Origin: Cytophagales bacterium
GTDB taxonomy: Bacteria; Bacteroidota; Bacteroidia; Cytophagales; Cytophagaceae
Assembly (NCBI GenBank): GCA_004294225.1
Contig: REBA01000017.1
Location: forward strand, 1-64,000
Reading direction: 5' to 3'
DNA: 64,000 nt
The position numbers and the translations under genes were made by a program. Position 1 is the first letter of the stretch. Each line of letters begins with the position of its first letter. The notes beneath the pieces were generated by a model that was given only the letters and a program-made list of their open reading frames with translations, ran no database searches and was not told the DNA's origin. This document shows, piece by piece, positions 27,302-36,709 of the stretch.

Positions 27302-28566
27302 AAAAATAACTCTAATTGATTACTAATTGTTGATTTAAATTTTGATTGATAAGTGGCCAATATTTTATGTCGAATTACCGAAGGAAGTGCATCCTTTGCA
27401 AAAGAATTATCGCTTCTACATATAATAAAATATTTTGCTCTATTTATCGCAATACCTATTTTCTTGAGTTGTTCCCAATCTAGTTTGCCAAATTTTCTAG
27501 CTGACACAATTTGCTGAGCGGAGCGAAATCCTATCCCAGGTACTCTCAATATTTTTTCATAAGAATCATGGTTGATATCTACAGGGAATTCATGAAGATT
27601 TCTCAATGCCCAACTAAGTTTAGGGTCTATATCCGCATCTAATGTATCATGTTGATTGTTCAATATTTCATTAACATCAAACCCGTAGAATCTCATCAAC
27701 CAATCTGTTTGATAAAGCCTATGTTCCCTCAATAAAGGTGGAGCGGTATTAATACTGGGAAGCCTAGCATCATTATCTCTAATTGGTATATAACCTGAAT
27801 AATATACACGTTTCATATTATACTGATGATATAGTTTTTGAGCTGACAACATCACCTCTTTGTCTGTCTCTGGTGTGGCTCCTATAATCATTTGGGTACT
27901 CTGACCAGCGGGTGCAAATTTAGGAGCATTCTTAATGAGTTTTTTTTCGGATTTATAACCCAGTATAGACTTGTTAAAATAACTCATAGGCTTCAATATA
28001 TCTTTAAAGTTTTTATCGGGTGCTAGTGATTTTAAAGATATTTCTGTGGGAAGTTCTATGTTTACACTAATCCTATCGGCATATAATCCTGCTTCAAACA
28101 TTAACTCTTGGCTTGCTCCTGGGATTGTTTTCAAGTGAATATAGCCATTAAAACGCTGTTCTAGTCTTAATTTCTTAGCTATTAAAACAAGTCTTTCCAT
28201 GGTATAATCTGCGTCTTTGAAAATTCCTGAACTAAGAAATAAACCTTCTATATAATTTCTTTTATAAAAATTTATTGTAAGACTTACAACTTCTTCTACA
28301 GTAAATGCAGCTCTTTTGATATCGTTACTCTTTCTTGACACACAATAAGCACAATCAAAAATACAGTAATTGGTTAGCAAAATTTTTAAAAGAGATACAC
28401 ACCTTCCGTCTTCTGTATAGCTATGACATATTCCCATCCCTGTGGTGTTACCTAGTCCATTCTTATCGTTAGAACGCTTACTGCCACTTGAGGAACAGGA
28501 AACGTCATATTTTGCTGCACTAGACAAAATGCTTAACTTCTCATGTATTCTATCATGATTATTCAT
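27298..28566 (-). CDS. Putative DNA modification/repair radical SAM protein (TIGR03916 type)
   Basis: 422 residues. The radical SAM cluster motif CxxxCxxC is C68-C72-C75 (NYCIFDCAYC), within a barrel. Before it lie three more cysteines, C24, C47 and C56, in the KYDVSCSSSG and GICHSY segments typical of this family, which could bind a second cluster. A helix-hairpin-helix-like segment (RVPGIGFRSAQQIVSARKFG) near residues 340-365 suggests DNA contact. Substrate unknown. It forms a two-gene operon with the DUF4130 gene downstream and is divergent from the thiolase gene. Confidence 0.88.
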   Translation of the reverse strand: MNNHDRIHEKLSILSSAAKYDVSCSSSGSKRSNDKNGLGNTTGMGICHSYTEDGRCVSLLKILLTNYCIFDCAYCVSRKSNDIKRAAFTVEEVVSLTINFYKRNYIEGLFLSSGIFKDADYTMERLVLIAKKLRLEQRFNGYIHLKTIPGASQELMFEAGLYADRISVNIELPTEISLKSLAPDKNFKDILKPMSYFNKSILGYKSEKKLIKNAPKFAPAGQSTQMIIGATPETDKEVMLSAQKLYHQYNMKRVYYSGYIPIRDNDARLPSINTAPPLLREHRLYQTDWLMRFYGFDVNEILNNQHDTLDADIDPKLSWALRNLHEFPVDINHDSYEKILRVPGIGFRSAQQIVSARKFGKLDWEQLKKIGIAINRAKYFIICRSDNSFAKDALPSVIRHKILATYQSKFKSTISNQLELFL

Positions 28567-28707
28567 AATAAATGTTGTTTTTTATTGCTTAAATTTACTA
28601 TATAAATTAGTAAATACTACAATATATAGTAAATATTTTGCTATATATTGATTATAAAAAGATTGATATAATAACAGAAATTCAAAATAGGACTAGACGA
28701 AGTTGAT

Positions 28708-28739
28708 ATTTGAATATTATATTGCGGTTATATTCAAAT
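28708..28739. promoter_or_regulatory. Inverted repeat before the thiolase gene
   Basis: ATTTGAATAT (28708-28717) and ATATTCAAAT (28730-28739), 10-base perfect arms with a 12-base spacer, ending 13 bases before the thiolase ATG. GATATTTG at 28705-28712 is one base off a -7 element and overlaps the left arm. A candidate operator in the divergent region between the radical SAM operon and thiolase. Confidence 0.45.
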
Positions 28740-28752
28740 CTATTATTAAATC

Positions 28753-29937
28753 ATGAGTCCAGAAGTATATATTGTAGCATCAGGCAGAACTCCTATAGGA
28801 AGTATAGGAAGCTCATTAAGTTCATTATCTTCTACACAATTGGGTGCAAGAGCGATAAAAGGCGTAATAGTACAAGCCAAAGTAAAGCCAGAACTAATAT
28901 CAGAAGTTTTGATGGGTTGTGTATTGACTGCAAATATTGGTCAATCACCAGCAAGACAATCAGCTATTTTTGCTGGCTTATCAGAAGAGACAGATTGTAC
29001 TACCATCAACAAAGTATGTGCTTCAGGCACAAAAGCAATAATGCTCGGTAGCCAAAGCATTGCTTTAGGTCAAGCAGAACTGGTAATAGCAGGTGGAATG
29101 GAAAGCATGAGTAATGTTCCTTACTATTTAGATAAAGCAAGAAATGGCTTCAAACTTGGGCATGGACAAATTACAGATGGTATTATCAAAGATGGATTAT
29201 GGGATGTTTACAACGACTACCACATGGGAAATGCCGCTGAAAATACAGCTCGTTCAATGAATATTAGTAGAGAAGCTCAAGATGAATATGCTATACAATC
29301 CTATCAAAGAGCACAAAATGCTTGGAAAAATAACTTCTTTGAAACAGAAATCTTTCCTGTGAGCATAGCACAAAAAGGCAAAGAAGCCATTCTAATCAAC
29401 CAAGATGAGGAATATTTAAAAGTGAATTTCGATAAAATACCAACACTCCGCCCAGTCTTTGAGAAAGAAGGAACCATTACTGCTGCAAATGCTTCATCGC
29501 TTAACGACGGAGCCGCAGCTGTGTTGTTAGCTTCAAAGGATGCATTACAAAAATATAACCTAAAACCAATTGCAAAAATTATTGCTTGGGCAGATGCAGC
29601 TCAAGCACCTGAGTGGTTTACAACTTCTCCATCAAAAGCGATATCTAAGGCATTATCTATTGCCAAATTAAGCAAAGACGATATTGACTTTTTTGAAATC
29701 AACGAAGCGTTTTCAGTAGTTTCTATCGCCAACAACCAAATTCTAGATTTAAACCCTAACAAAGTAAATGTTTGGGGAGGTGCAGTATCTTTAGGGCATC
29801 CCATAGGTTGCTCAGGGGCAAGAATAGTTGTTACCCTTTTGAATGTATTACAAAAGAACACTGCAAAATACGGCATAGCTGCTATTTGTAATGGAGGCGG
29901 TGGCTCATCTGCTATGGTCATTGAGTTAATAAATTAA
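28753..29937 (+). CDS. Acetyl-CoA C-acetyltransferase (thiolase)
   Basis: 394 residues, normal thiolase II length. The nucleophile is C89 in NKVCASGTKA; the other signatures are NEAFSVV, GHPIGCSGAR and AICNGGGGSS. It condenses or cleaves acetoacetyl-CoA; in this context it could serve beta-oxidation, ketone or isoprenoid metabolism, and no partner gene decides between them. The MORN-like protein gene starts 3 bases after the stop, so they may share a transcript. Confidence 0.92.
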   Translation: MSPEVYIVASGRTPIGSIGSSLSSLSSTQLGARAIKGVIVQAKVKPELISEVLMGCVLTANIGQSPARQSAIFAGLSEETDCTTINKVCASGTKAIMLGSQSIALGQAELVIAGGMESMSNVPYYLDKARNGFKLGHGQITDGIIKDGLWDVYNDYHMGNAAENTARSMNISREAQDEYAIQSYQRAQNAWKNNFFETEIFPVSIAQKGKEAILINQDEEYLKVNFDKIPTLRPVFEKEGTITAANASSLNDGAAAVLLASKDALQKYNLKPIAKIIAWADAAQAPEWFTTSPSKAISKALSIAKLSKDDIDFFEINEAFSVVSIANNQILDLNPNKVNVWGGAVSLGHPIGCSGARIVVTLLNVLQKNTAKYGIAAICNGGGGSSAMVIELIN

Positions 29938-29940
29938 GAC

Positions 29941-31500
29941 ATGAATCCATTTTGCAAACGCTTATTCATCATCATTTCTCCTATTTTGTTGTCATCTACA
30001 GTTCTTATTGCACAAAACACAAGAAAGACTTATTATGATAATCAATCTATTAAAGAAATAATTTCCTATTCCCCTCTTGATAGCAACATCAAACAAGGAA
30101 ACTATACCAAATATTTTCCTAATGGTAAAATAGCCATAAAAAGTAGCTATAAAAACAACAAGAAATCTGGGCTATATGAAGAGTATTTTGAAAATGAACA
30201 ATTAAAAACCTACGGAAAATACAAAGACGATATTAAAATTGGTGAAGTCATTTTCTACACCCCAGAAGGCAAAGTAGAATCAAAAGAAACGCACCAATAC
30301 CAAGACACAATTCTTTTAAATCAAGGTGCATTTCTTCAATACTTTTCTAATAACACTAAAGCGGCAGAAGGTTTTTTAAAATATGGAAAACTTGACAGTA
30401 TCCTCATAGAATATTACCCCAATGGAAACATCAAAACAACATGTAGTTACCATGAAGGAATAAAAAATGGAGCATTTAAAGGATACTTCAAAAATGGCAA
30501 AATACAGCAAATCGCCTATTTCAAATCAGGGCTTGTTACTGATAGTGTTCTTACCTATTATGAAACTGGAATTCTTAAATCTGTAACCCAATACAACAAA
30601 GGGATTCAAGAAGGATTGATGAAAACGTATTATCCCAACGGAAATATAAAATCAATAACTCCCTATCAAAACAATCTTATCGAAGGATTAGCATTACAAT
30701 ACTATCCCAATAACAATTATCAATCTAAACAGAATTATAAAAATGGAATATTGAATGGCTTTTTTCAAACCTTTTACGAAAATGGTAATATCGAAACAGA
30801 ATCCTATATTCTAGATGGCAATAAAAACGGAGTCTATAAAGCCTATCTTTCCAATAAAACATTAATTCAATGCTCTAAATATCAAAATGGAGTACTTCAT
30901 GGAGAAAACATAGCTTACTATGAAAATGGAAATACAAAACAAATACTCCACTATCAATTGGGTAAAAAAGAAGGAGAATGCCAATACTTTTTCCCTACAG
31001 GAAAATTGAAACTAGAAGTAAAATATTCCAATCAAGAAAAAGATAAAACCGAGAAAGAATTTTATGAAAATGGAAACCTAAAGAAAACCACTATCTATCA
31101 AAACTCAATTAAAACAGGCACTTGGTACACTTATTTTGAAAACAAAGCAATTAAAATTGAAGAATCTTTTTTGAATGACAAACTAAATGGGGAAAGAAAA
31201 ATATATTTTCCATCAGGTAAAATCAACGTAATTGAAATATACGCCAACGACATCAAGACAGGAATCTGGAAAAAATATTATGAGCATGGAGTAATACAAT
31301 CAGAAACTACATACAAAGCCAACAATATGTTCGGAACCTATAAAGCCTACCATAGCAATGGAGAAATCAATATTCAAGGAAACTATATTAACTCTAAATC
31401 ATCAGGGACATGGAATATCTATGACGAGAAAAAAAATCTAATTCAGCAAAAAATATATAAAAATGGAGTACTACAAAGCGAAAAAAACTTAAAAAAATAG
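29941..31500 (+). CDS. Exported MORN-variant (YwqK-like) repeat protein
   Basis: 519 residues: a signal peptide (about 1-24, ending near LIAQN) and then about 20 tandem repeats of roughly 22-24 residues built on a Y-x-x-G-x-x-x-x-x-x-x-YxxNGxI/L pattern (YYPNGNIK, YYENGNTK, YFPSGKIN and so on). Databases often label such proteins YwqK-family antitoxin, but the length, export signal and lack of a toxin neighbour argue against that here. Probably a surface or periplasmic beta-repeat scaffold; function unknown. Its codon use is as AT-rich as its neighbours. Confidence 0.8.
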   Translation: MNPFCKRLFIIISPILLSSTVLIAQNTRKTYYDNQSIKEIISYSPLDSNIKQGNYTKYFPNGKIAIKSSYKNNKKSGLYEEYFENEQLKTYGKYKDDIKIGEVIFYTPEGKVESKETHQYQDTILLNQGAFLQYFSNNTKAAEGFLKYGKLDSILIEYYPNGNIKTTCSYHEGIKNGAFKGYFKNGKIQQIAYFKSGLVTDSVLTYYETGILKSVTQYNKGIQEGLMKTYYPNGNIKSITPYQNNLIEGLALQYYPNNNYQSKQNYKNGILNGFFQTFYENGNIETESYILDGNKNGVYKAYLSNKTLIQCSKYQNGVLHGENIAYYENGNTKQILHYQLGKKEGECQYFFPTGKLKLEVKYSNQEKDKTEKEFYENGNLKKTTIYQNSIKTGTWYTYFENKAIKIEESFLNDKLNGERKIYFPSGKINVIEIYANDIKTGIWKKYYEHGVIQSETTYKANNMFGTYKAYHSNGEINIQGNYINSKSSGTWNIYDEKKNLIQQKIYKNGVLQSEKNLKK

Positions 31501-31549
31501 TAGCTTTAAACTCCATATTGAACCATCAGAAGCTCGATAATTATAATTC

Positions 31550-32482
31550 ATGAACGCCATCAAAGAAACAAATTTTAAATTCCCCAACCAGACTGCATTT
31601 TATAAAGGCAAAGTAAGAGATGTATATAGCTTTAAAGACAAACTAGTAGCAATAGTTACCGATAGAATTTCCGCATTCGATGTGGTGCTTCCTAAAGCTA
31701 TTCCCTACAAAGGACAAGTATTAAACCAAATAGCCGCCAAATTCCTCAAAGCCACAGAAGACATCGTCCCTAATTGGGTTAGCCTAACGCCAGACCCCAA
31801 TGTAACAATAGGTCTACGTTGCGAACCATTTAAGGTAGAAATGGTCATCAGAGGTTATCTTGCTGGACATGCTTGGAGAGAATATTATTCTGGAAAACGC
31901 ACGATATGTGGGGTAGCACTTCCTGATGGCCTAAAAGAAAATGGCAAACTCCCCACTCCCATTATCACCCCCACAACAAAGGCCTCAGAAGGACATGACG
32001 AAGATATTTCTAGAGAAGAAATTATAAAGCAAAACATAGTTTCAGAAAAAGATTACCTTATTCTAGAACAATACACCCAAGCCCTATTCAAAAGAGGAAC
32101 GGAGATAGCAAAACAAAAAGGACTTATTCTTGTAGACACAAAATATGAATTTGGGAAATCAGCAGAAATCATCTACTTGATTGACGAAATTCACACTCCA
32201 GACAGCTCTAGATATTTTTATGCTGATGGTTACGAACAAAGGCAACAAAGCGGAGAAAAACAAAAACAGTTATCTAAAGAATTTGTAAGACAATGGCTCA
32301 TTGAAAATGGGTTTCAAGGGAAAGCAGGTCAAACTATCCCAGAAATGACCGAAGAAATTGTAGAGCATATTTCCAATAGGTACATAGAACTTTTCGAACA
32401 GGTTACAGGCGAAAGATTTATTAGAGGAGCAACTATGAATATAGAGCAAAGGATAGAACAAAATATATTAAAAGTTTTATAA
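31550..32482 (+). CDS. purC: Phosphoribosylaminoimidazole-succinocarboxamide synthase
   Basis: 310 residues, the longer form of SAICAR synthase. Family marks are [12 protein letters not shown] at the start, the [19 protein letters not shown] segment, [16 protein letters not shown], and [16 protein letters not shown]. It joins aspartate to CAIR in purine synthesis. Preceded by the MORN-like gene by 49 bases and followed by an inverted repeat and then a STAS gene. Confidence 0.95.
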   Translation: MNAIKETNFKFPNQTAFYKGKVRDVYSFKDKLVAIVTDRISAFDVVLPKAIPYKGQVLNQIAAKFLKATEDIVPNWVSLTPDPNVTIGLRCEPFKVEMVIRGYLAGHAWREYYSGKRTICGVALPDGLKENGKLPTPIITPTTKASEGHDEDISREEIIKQNIVSEKDYLILEQYTQALFKRGTEIAKQKGLILVDTKYEFGKSAEIIYLIDEIHTPDSSRYFYADGYEQRQQSGEKQKQLSKEFVRQWLIENGFQGKAGQTIPEMTEEIVEHISNRYIELFEQVTGERFIRGATMNIEQRIEQNILKVL

Positions 32483-32492
32483 ATAATAGCAA

Positions 32493-32513
32493 TATCTTAA
32501 GTTTAGTAAGATA
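32493..32513 (+). terminator. Weak hairpin after purC
   Basis: TATCTTA (32493-32499) and TAAGATA (32507-32513) form a 7-base stem with a 7-base loop, 11 bases after the purC stop. The following sequence is only moderately T-rich, so it may be a weak terminator or an operator of the STAS gene. Confidence 0.3.
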
Positions 32514-32589
32514 AAGTATTAAGTTTTTATTAAGAAATTACATTTTATGCTAACTTGCATCAAAGTAAAATAATTTTTTTGAGAAAATC

Positions 32590-32973
32590 ATGAAGTACAC
32601 CATTGAAAAAACAGAGAAGTATACCCTTGTGCAATTGCACGAAGAAAAACTAAACTCTATTATTTCCCCTGATTTAAAATCTGAGTTAGTAAAGCTCAAT
32701 GCAGAAGGAACAAAAAATATAATTTTGGATTTATCAGATGTTAAATATGTAGATTCCTCTGGATTAAGCTCTATACTAGTTGGTAATCGAATTTGCGAAA
32801 CCGCTGAAGGTCTTTTTGCAATATCCAACCTAAATGATCATGTTATGAAGCTTATTAAAATTTCTCAATTAGACAGCATTCTGACCATATTGCCTACTAG
32901 AGAAGAAGCCATAGATGCAATATTTATGTATGAATTAGAAAAAAGCCTTAGAGCTGAGGGAGCAGAAGAATAA
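32590..32973 (+). CDS. STAS-domain anti-anti-sigma factor-like protein
   Basis: 127 residues forming one STAS domain. The family motif is VKYVDSSGLSSILVG, where S56 matches the serine phosphorylated in SpoIIAA-type antagonists. Such proteins bind anti-sigma kinases when unphosphorylated. No anti-sigma kinase or matching sigma factor is nearby, so its partner is unknown. The RNase Z gene follows after 4 bases. Confidence 0.88.
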   Translation: MKYTIEKTEKYTLVQLHEEKLNSIISPDLKSELVKLNAEGTKNIILDLSDVKYVDSSGLSSILVGNRICETAEGLFAISNLNDHVMKLIKISQLDSILTILPTREEAIDAIFMYELEKSLRAEGAEE

Positions 32974-32977
32974 AATT

Positions 32978-33895
32978 GTGCAATTTGAACTTAAAATATT
33001 AGGTGCAAATTCTGCCAATCCTGTATATAACAGACATCAAACAGCACAATTTCTCCAAATAGAGCCTTACAATATTTTAATAGATTGCGGCGAAGCCACC
33101 CAACATCAAATGTTGAGGTTCAAAGTAAAGATTATTAAAATAGACTATATTTTTATTAGCCACCTTCATGGTGACCACTATTTTGGACTTATAGGACTTA
33201 TTAGTACTATGCACCTTCAAGGGCGGACTAACGATTTGTACCTATATGGTCCATCTGGCTTAGAAGAAATCATTACCATTCAGCTCAAGTGGTCGGAAAC
33301 AATCCTCAATTATAAAATTATTTTCAGAACGCTGAATGCTTCTAAAGTAGAAACAATATTAGAGAATGATAAATTTACCGTAGAAACAATTCCTTTAAAT
33401 CATCGAATTCCTGCTTGTGGTTTTTTATTTAAAGAAAAACCCAAGAGAAGAAGAATCAACAAAGATAAATTCCCACCCAAAGGCTCTTTGGCTCATATGG
33501 CAATGCTCAAGCAAGGTTTGGATGTGATTGATGAACAAGGAAACATTCTTTATAACAACGAAGAATTCACCTTAGCTCCCAAGAAGAGTAGATCTTATGC
33601 TTTTTGCTCAGATACCAGACCTATGACGTCTAATATTCCACAATTAAAGGATATTGATCTATTATATCATGAAGCTACTTTTATGGATAACATGCAAGAT
33701 AGGGCAATCACCACCTTTCATTCTACAGCCAAAGAAGCTGCACAATTTGCTTTAGATTGTAATGTCCAAAGGTTAATTATAGGACATTATTCTTCTAGAT
33801 ACAAAACTATAGAGCCATTATTAGAGGAAGCCAAGCTAGTATTTGAAAATACCGACTTGGCTCTTGAAGGAAAAAGCTACTTCATTGAAGAGTAA
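32978..33895 (+). CDS. rnz: Ribonuclease Z
   Basis: 305 residues starting with GTG. The metallo-beta-lactamase motif is SHLHGDHYFG (H62, H64, D66, H67), with later zinc ligands in the FCSDTRP and HEATF segments and IGHYSSRYK near the end. It removes 3' trailers from tRNA precursors. Coupled to the STAS gene (4-base gap), an arrangement I recall from other Bacteroidota. Confidence 0.93.
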   Translation: MQFELKILGANSANPVYNRHQTAQFLQIEPYNILIDCGEATQHQMLRFKVKIIKIDYIFISHLHGDHYFGLIGLISTMHLQGRTNDLYLYGPSGLEEIITIQLKWSETILNYKIIFRTLNASKVETILENDKFTVETIPLNHRIPACGFLFKEKPKRRRINKDKFPPKGSLAHMAMLKQGLDVIDEQGNILYNNEEFTLAPKKSRSYAFCSDTRPMTSNIPQLKDIDLLYHEATFMDNMQDRAITTFHSTAKEAAQFALDCNVQRLIIGHYSSRYKTIEPLLEEAKLVFENTDLALEGKSYFIEE

Positions 33896-33925
33896 CAAAA
33901 CAATATTAAAATTTTCCTTGTTTTG
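33896..33925. terminator. Possible hairpin between rnz and galE
   Basis: CAAAACAA (33896-33903) and TTGTTTTG (33918-33925) form an 8-base stem over a 14-base loop in the convergent junction, with the right arm inside the last codons of galE. A weak candidate terminator. Confidence 0.3.
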
Positions 33926-34916
33926 AATTACTATGCCATTTCCAAGCTGTGGCTACTGTATCTTTTAAGTCCTTATATTCCGCTTCCCAACCTAATGCAT
34001 CTTTCGCATATTGGGGATTAGCTACAAGCCTAGCTGGATCGCCTGGTCTTCTATCGCCAATTACAACTGGGATTTTCAAACCTGTTACTTGCTCCACAAC
34101 ATTAATTACTTCTTTTACTGAATATCCTACTCCAGTACCTAAATTGCAAGCCAATGATGCACCATTATTCATTAAGTGTTCGAATGCTAATAAATGAGCT
34201 CGTCCTAAATCTAAAATATGAATATAATCTCTAATTCCAGATCCATCTGGGGTATCGTAATCTGCTCCAAAAACGGTAATATTAGATCTTTTCCCCATTC
34301 CAGCTTCTATGATCAAAGGTATTAAATGAGTTTCAGGATTATGGTCTTCACCTATTAATCCATCTGTTGATGCACCACTGGCATTGAAATATCTTAAAAA
34401 AACATATTCTAGACCATAAGCTTTTTGATAATCCATAATAATTTTTTCAAGCATCAATTTGCTTTGACCATATGGGTTAATAGGATTTTGTGGGTGCTTT
34501 TCGTCAATCGGTGTATATTGAGGATTTCCATAGGTAGCACAAGTAGAAGAAAAAATAAATTTCTTGCATCCATGTTCCATCATTACATCTAATAGATTCA
34601 ATGGAGCGGCTATATTGTTCTGATAATATTTTGAAGGATTACTTACAGATTCCCCTACAAAAGCATAGGCTGCAAAGTGAATTACAGCATCAATTTTATT
34701 TTCTAAAAAAATTTTATTTACCAGTTCTTTGTTTCCCAAATCTCCGATAATTAAACTAACTTCTTTATTGACTATCGCCTCCTTGTGACCATAGACTAAA
34801 TTGTCTAATACAATTACTTTATATCCTTTATCTGCCAACATTCTTACCGTATGCGAGCCTATATATCCTGCCCCTCCTGTTACTAAAAGTGTCTTTTGAG
34901 TTTGATTGTTCATCAT
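33906..34916 (-). CDS. galE: UDP-glucose 4-epimerase
   Basis: 336 residues of the extended SDR family. The NAD-binding motif is GGAGYIGSH (14-22); the catalytic triad is S124/T125 in FSSTCATYG and Y149-xxx-K153 in YGQSK. Substrate-loop segments NPETHLIPLI and GDRRPGDPA are as in GalE. It interconverts UDP-glucose and UDP-galactose. Last gene of a pyrE-dehydrogenase-galE cluster with 14-base gaps. Confidence 0.93.
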   Translation of the reverse strand: MMNNQTQKTLLVTGGAGYIGSHTVRMLADKGYKVIVLDNLVYGHKEAIVNKEVSLIIGDLGNKELVNKIFLENKIDAVIHFAAYAFVGESVSNPSKYYQNNIAAPLNLLDVMMEHGCKKFIFSSTCATYGNPQYTPIDEKHPQNPINPYGQSKLMLEKIIMDYQKAYGLEYVFLRYFNASGASTDGLIGEDHNPETHLIPLIIEAGMGKRSNITVFGADYDTPDGSGIRDYIHILDLGRAHLLAFEHLMNNGASLACNLGTGVGYSVKEVINVVEQVTGLKIPVVIGDRRPGDPARLVANPQYAKDALGWEAEYKDLKDTVATAWKWHSNSKQGKF

Positions 34917-34930
34917 TTTTTTAAATATTT

Positions 34931-35872
34931 TTATTCAAATTTATTTATAAAATCATCAATATGTTGATAAATCTTTGTTAATGCCAATTTTCTTGCTTCT
35001 ACGCTTGCCCAACCAATGTGTGGGCTTAGTGTAATTTTTTGGGAATCTTGAATTCTTAACAGTGGAGAATCTATTGGAATAGGTTCTTGTTCAAAAACAT
35101 CAATCCCAGCACCAGAGATTATGTTTTCATTTAATGCTTTTGCTAAATCTTCTTCAATAATTATTCCGCCTCTTCCCAAATTAAATATCATGGCAGAGGG
35201 CTTCATTTGTTTCAACTTTTCAAAATCAATCAACCTTTTACTTTTATCTGTAAGTGGTGCATGAATGCTGATAATGTCTGAAGAAGACAATAATTCCATT
35301 AATGATACTTCTGGATAATCTTCCTTTCTTACAAGACCACTAAGAGAATGAAATTGCACATTGGCTCCAAAAGCAGTAGCTATTTTTGCAACTTGGCGAC
35401 CAATATTTCCAAGACCAATTATTCCAAAAGTTTTCCCTGATAGCTCATAAAAGGGTTTACCTAAATAGGTAAATATATCATTCTTAGAATATGCAAAACT
35501 TTTTACATATTGATCATGAAATGCAATCTGATTTAGTTGTTCTAGAATAATCCCAATCGTGATTTGAGCAACACTTTGAGTTGAATAATCTTTGATATTT
35601 TTTACTGTAATTTTCTTTTCAGCAGCATATTGAAGATCAATATTATTAGTACCTGTAGCGGCTACACATATCAGCTTAAGTTGAGGGCAACTATCAATTA
35701 CTTCTTTGTTGATATTCACTTTATTTGTAATAATAATATCCGCATTTTGACATCTCGAAATAGTGTCAGAAGGCAAGGTAGTAGGGTAAACCTGATAAGT
35801 TCCCCATTTCTCTAGTGCACTATCAAAAAATGCCTCTCCATATGTTTGGGTATCTAAAAATACAGTATGCAT
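34931..35872 (-). CDS. D-2-hydroxyacid dehydrogenase
   Basis: 313 residues of the D-isomer-specific 2-hydroxyacid dehydrogenase family. The NAD-binding motif is GLGNIGRQVA; the catalytic Arg, Glu and His are in NLGRGG, GIDVFEQEP and SPHIGWAS. The closest well-known group is glycerate/hydroxypyruvate reductase, but the substrate cannot be fixed from sequence. It lies 14 bases from both pyrE and galE on the - strand. Confidence 0.88.
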   Translation of the reverse strand: MHTVFLDTQTYGEAFFDSALEKWGTYQVYPTTLPSDTISRCQNADIIITNKVNINKEVIDSCPQLKLICVAATGTNNIDLQYAAEKKITVKNIKDYSTQSVAQITIGIILEQLNQIAFHDQYVKSFAYSKNDIFTYLGKPFYELSGKTFGIIGLGNIGRQVAKIATAFGANVQFHSLSGLVRKEDYPEVSLMELLSSSDIISIHAPLTDKSKRLIDFEKLKQMKPSAMIFNLGRGGIIIEEDLAKALNENIISGAGIDVFEQEPIPIDSPLLRIQDSQKITLSPHIGWASVEARKLALTKIYQHIDDFINKFE

Positions 35873-35886
35873 AGTTATATATAATA

Positions 35887-36546
35887 TTACTTAGTCCATT
35901 CCGCTGGATTGTTCCTCCAGTTTTCTAATGAATCTATATCTTCTTTCTGAATAAAATTAGAAGATAAACCCACTTGTATAAGTGTGCTATAATCTGAAAG
36001 TGTAATTAATTTAACTCCAGATTTTCTGAAATTCTCTGCTGCTATTTCAAAGCCATATGTAAAAATTGCTACCATGCCTAGCACCTCTATTCCTGTATTT
36101 TGAAGGGCTTCTACAGCTTTTAGCGAACTACCTCCAGTAGAAATCAAATCTTCGATAACGACAACTTTTTGTTTAGGCACCACCAGACCTTCTATTTGGT
36201 TACCCATTCCATGTTCTTTGTGTTTCGGACGAACATATATTAGCGGCAAACCCATATCATTGGCTATTAAAGAAGCCTGAGGAATTCCTGCAGTAGCTAC
36301 GCCTGCTATAGCTTCTACTTGTGGAAATTCTTTTTTGATATTATTTATCAAACTATTTTTAATCAAAGTTCTCACTTCTGGAAAAGAGAGCGTTAGCCTG
36401 TTGTCGCAATAGATAGGTGAATTCCAGCCACTAGCCCATTTAAAAGGACTTGATGGACTAAGTCTTACTGCAGAAATATTCAATAAAGAAAAAGCAACTT
36501 CTTCCGATATTGTAGTATGTTTTATGGGCATATTCATCATATACAA
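35887..36546 (-). CDS. pyrE: Orotate phosphoribosyltransferase
   Basis: 219 residues; the start may be at the third or fourth Met (the first seven residues are MYMMNMP). The PRPP-binding motif is VVVIEDLISTGGSS, preceded by GVATAGIPQASLIA and by RPKHKEHGMGNQIEG, the mobile loop with Lys/His residues. It makes OMP from orotate in pyrimidine synthesis. First gene of the pyrE-dehydrogenase-galE cluster; an 8-base inverted repeat lies upstream at 36632-36656. Confidence 0.94.
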   Translation of the reverse strand: MYMMNMPIKHTTISEEVAFSLLNISAVRLSPSSPFKWASGWNSPIYCDNRLTLSFPEVRTLIKNSLINNIKKEFPQVEAIAGVATAGIPQASLIANDMGLPLIYVRPKHKEHGMGNQIEGLVVPKQKVVVIEDLISTGGSSLKAVEALQNTGIEVLGMVAIFTYGFEIAAENFRKSGVKLITLSDYSTLIQVGLSSNFIQKEDIDSLENWRNNPAEWTK

Positions 36547-36631
36547 ATTAAGCTAATAAATATTATTCCTACAATAAACCTATCGAGAAGAATAGCAATC
36601 GAAACAATAAATTTCTTTTTATAGCAAGAGA

Positions 36632-36656
36632 AATATACAAACATTGTGTGTATATT
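36632..36656. promoter_or_regulatory. Inverted repeat in the pyrE/Nudix divergent region
   Basis: AATATACA (36632-36639) and TGTATATT (36649-36656), perfect arms with a 9-base spacer, about 86 bases upstream of pyrE and 54 bases upstream of the Nudix gene. AATGTTTG on the - strand overlaps the spacer and is one base off a -7 element, so this may be an operator at the pyrE promoter. Confidence 0.35.
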
Positions 36657-36709
36657 GGCATCCTAAATAGATTAAGGTCTAGCCTTGTAAGATTTAAATA
36701 CTTTTCTCT

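Noticed and set aside
28710-29051. 113-codon open frame on the + strand
   Set aside because: It lies almost wholly inside the thiolase gene in another frame and has a basic, low-complexity product; the thiolase frame has all family motifs.
29941-31500. YwqK-family antitoxin, hence a toxin-antitoxin system
   Set aside because: The name follows from MORN-like repeats only. The protein has a signal peptide and about 20 repeats, and the neighbours are thiolase and purC, with no toxin candidate.
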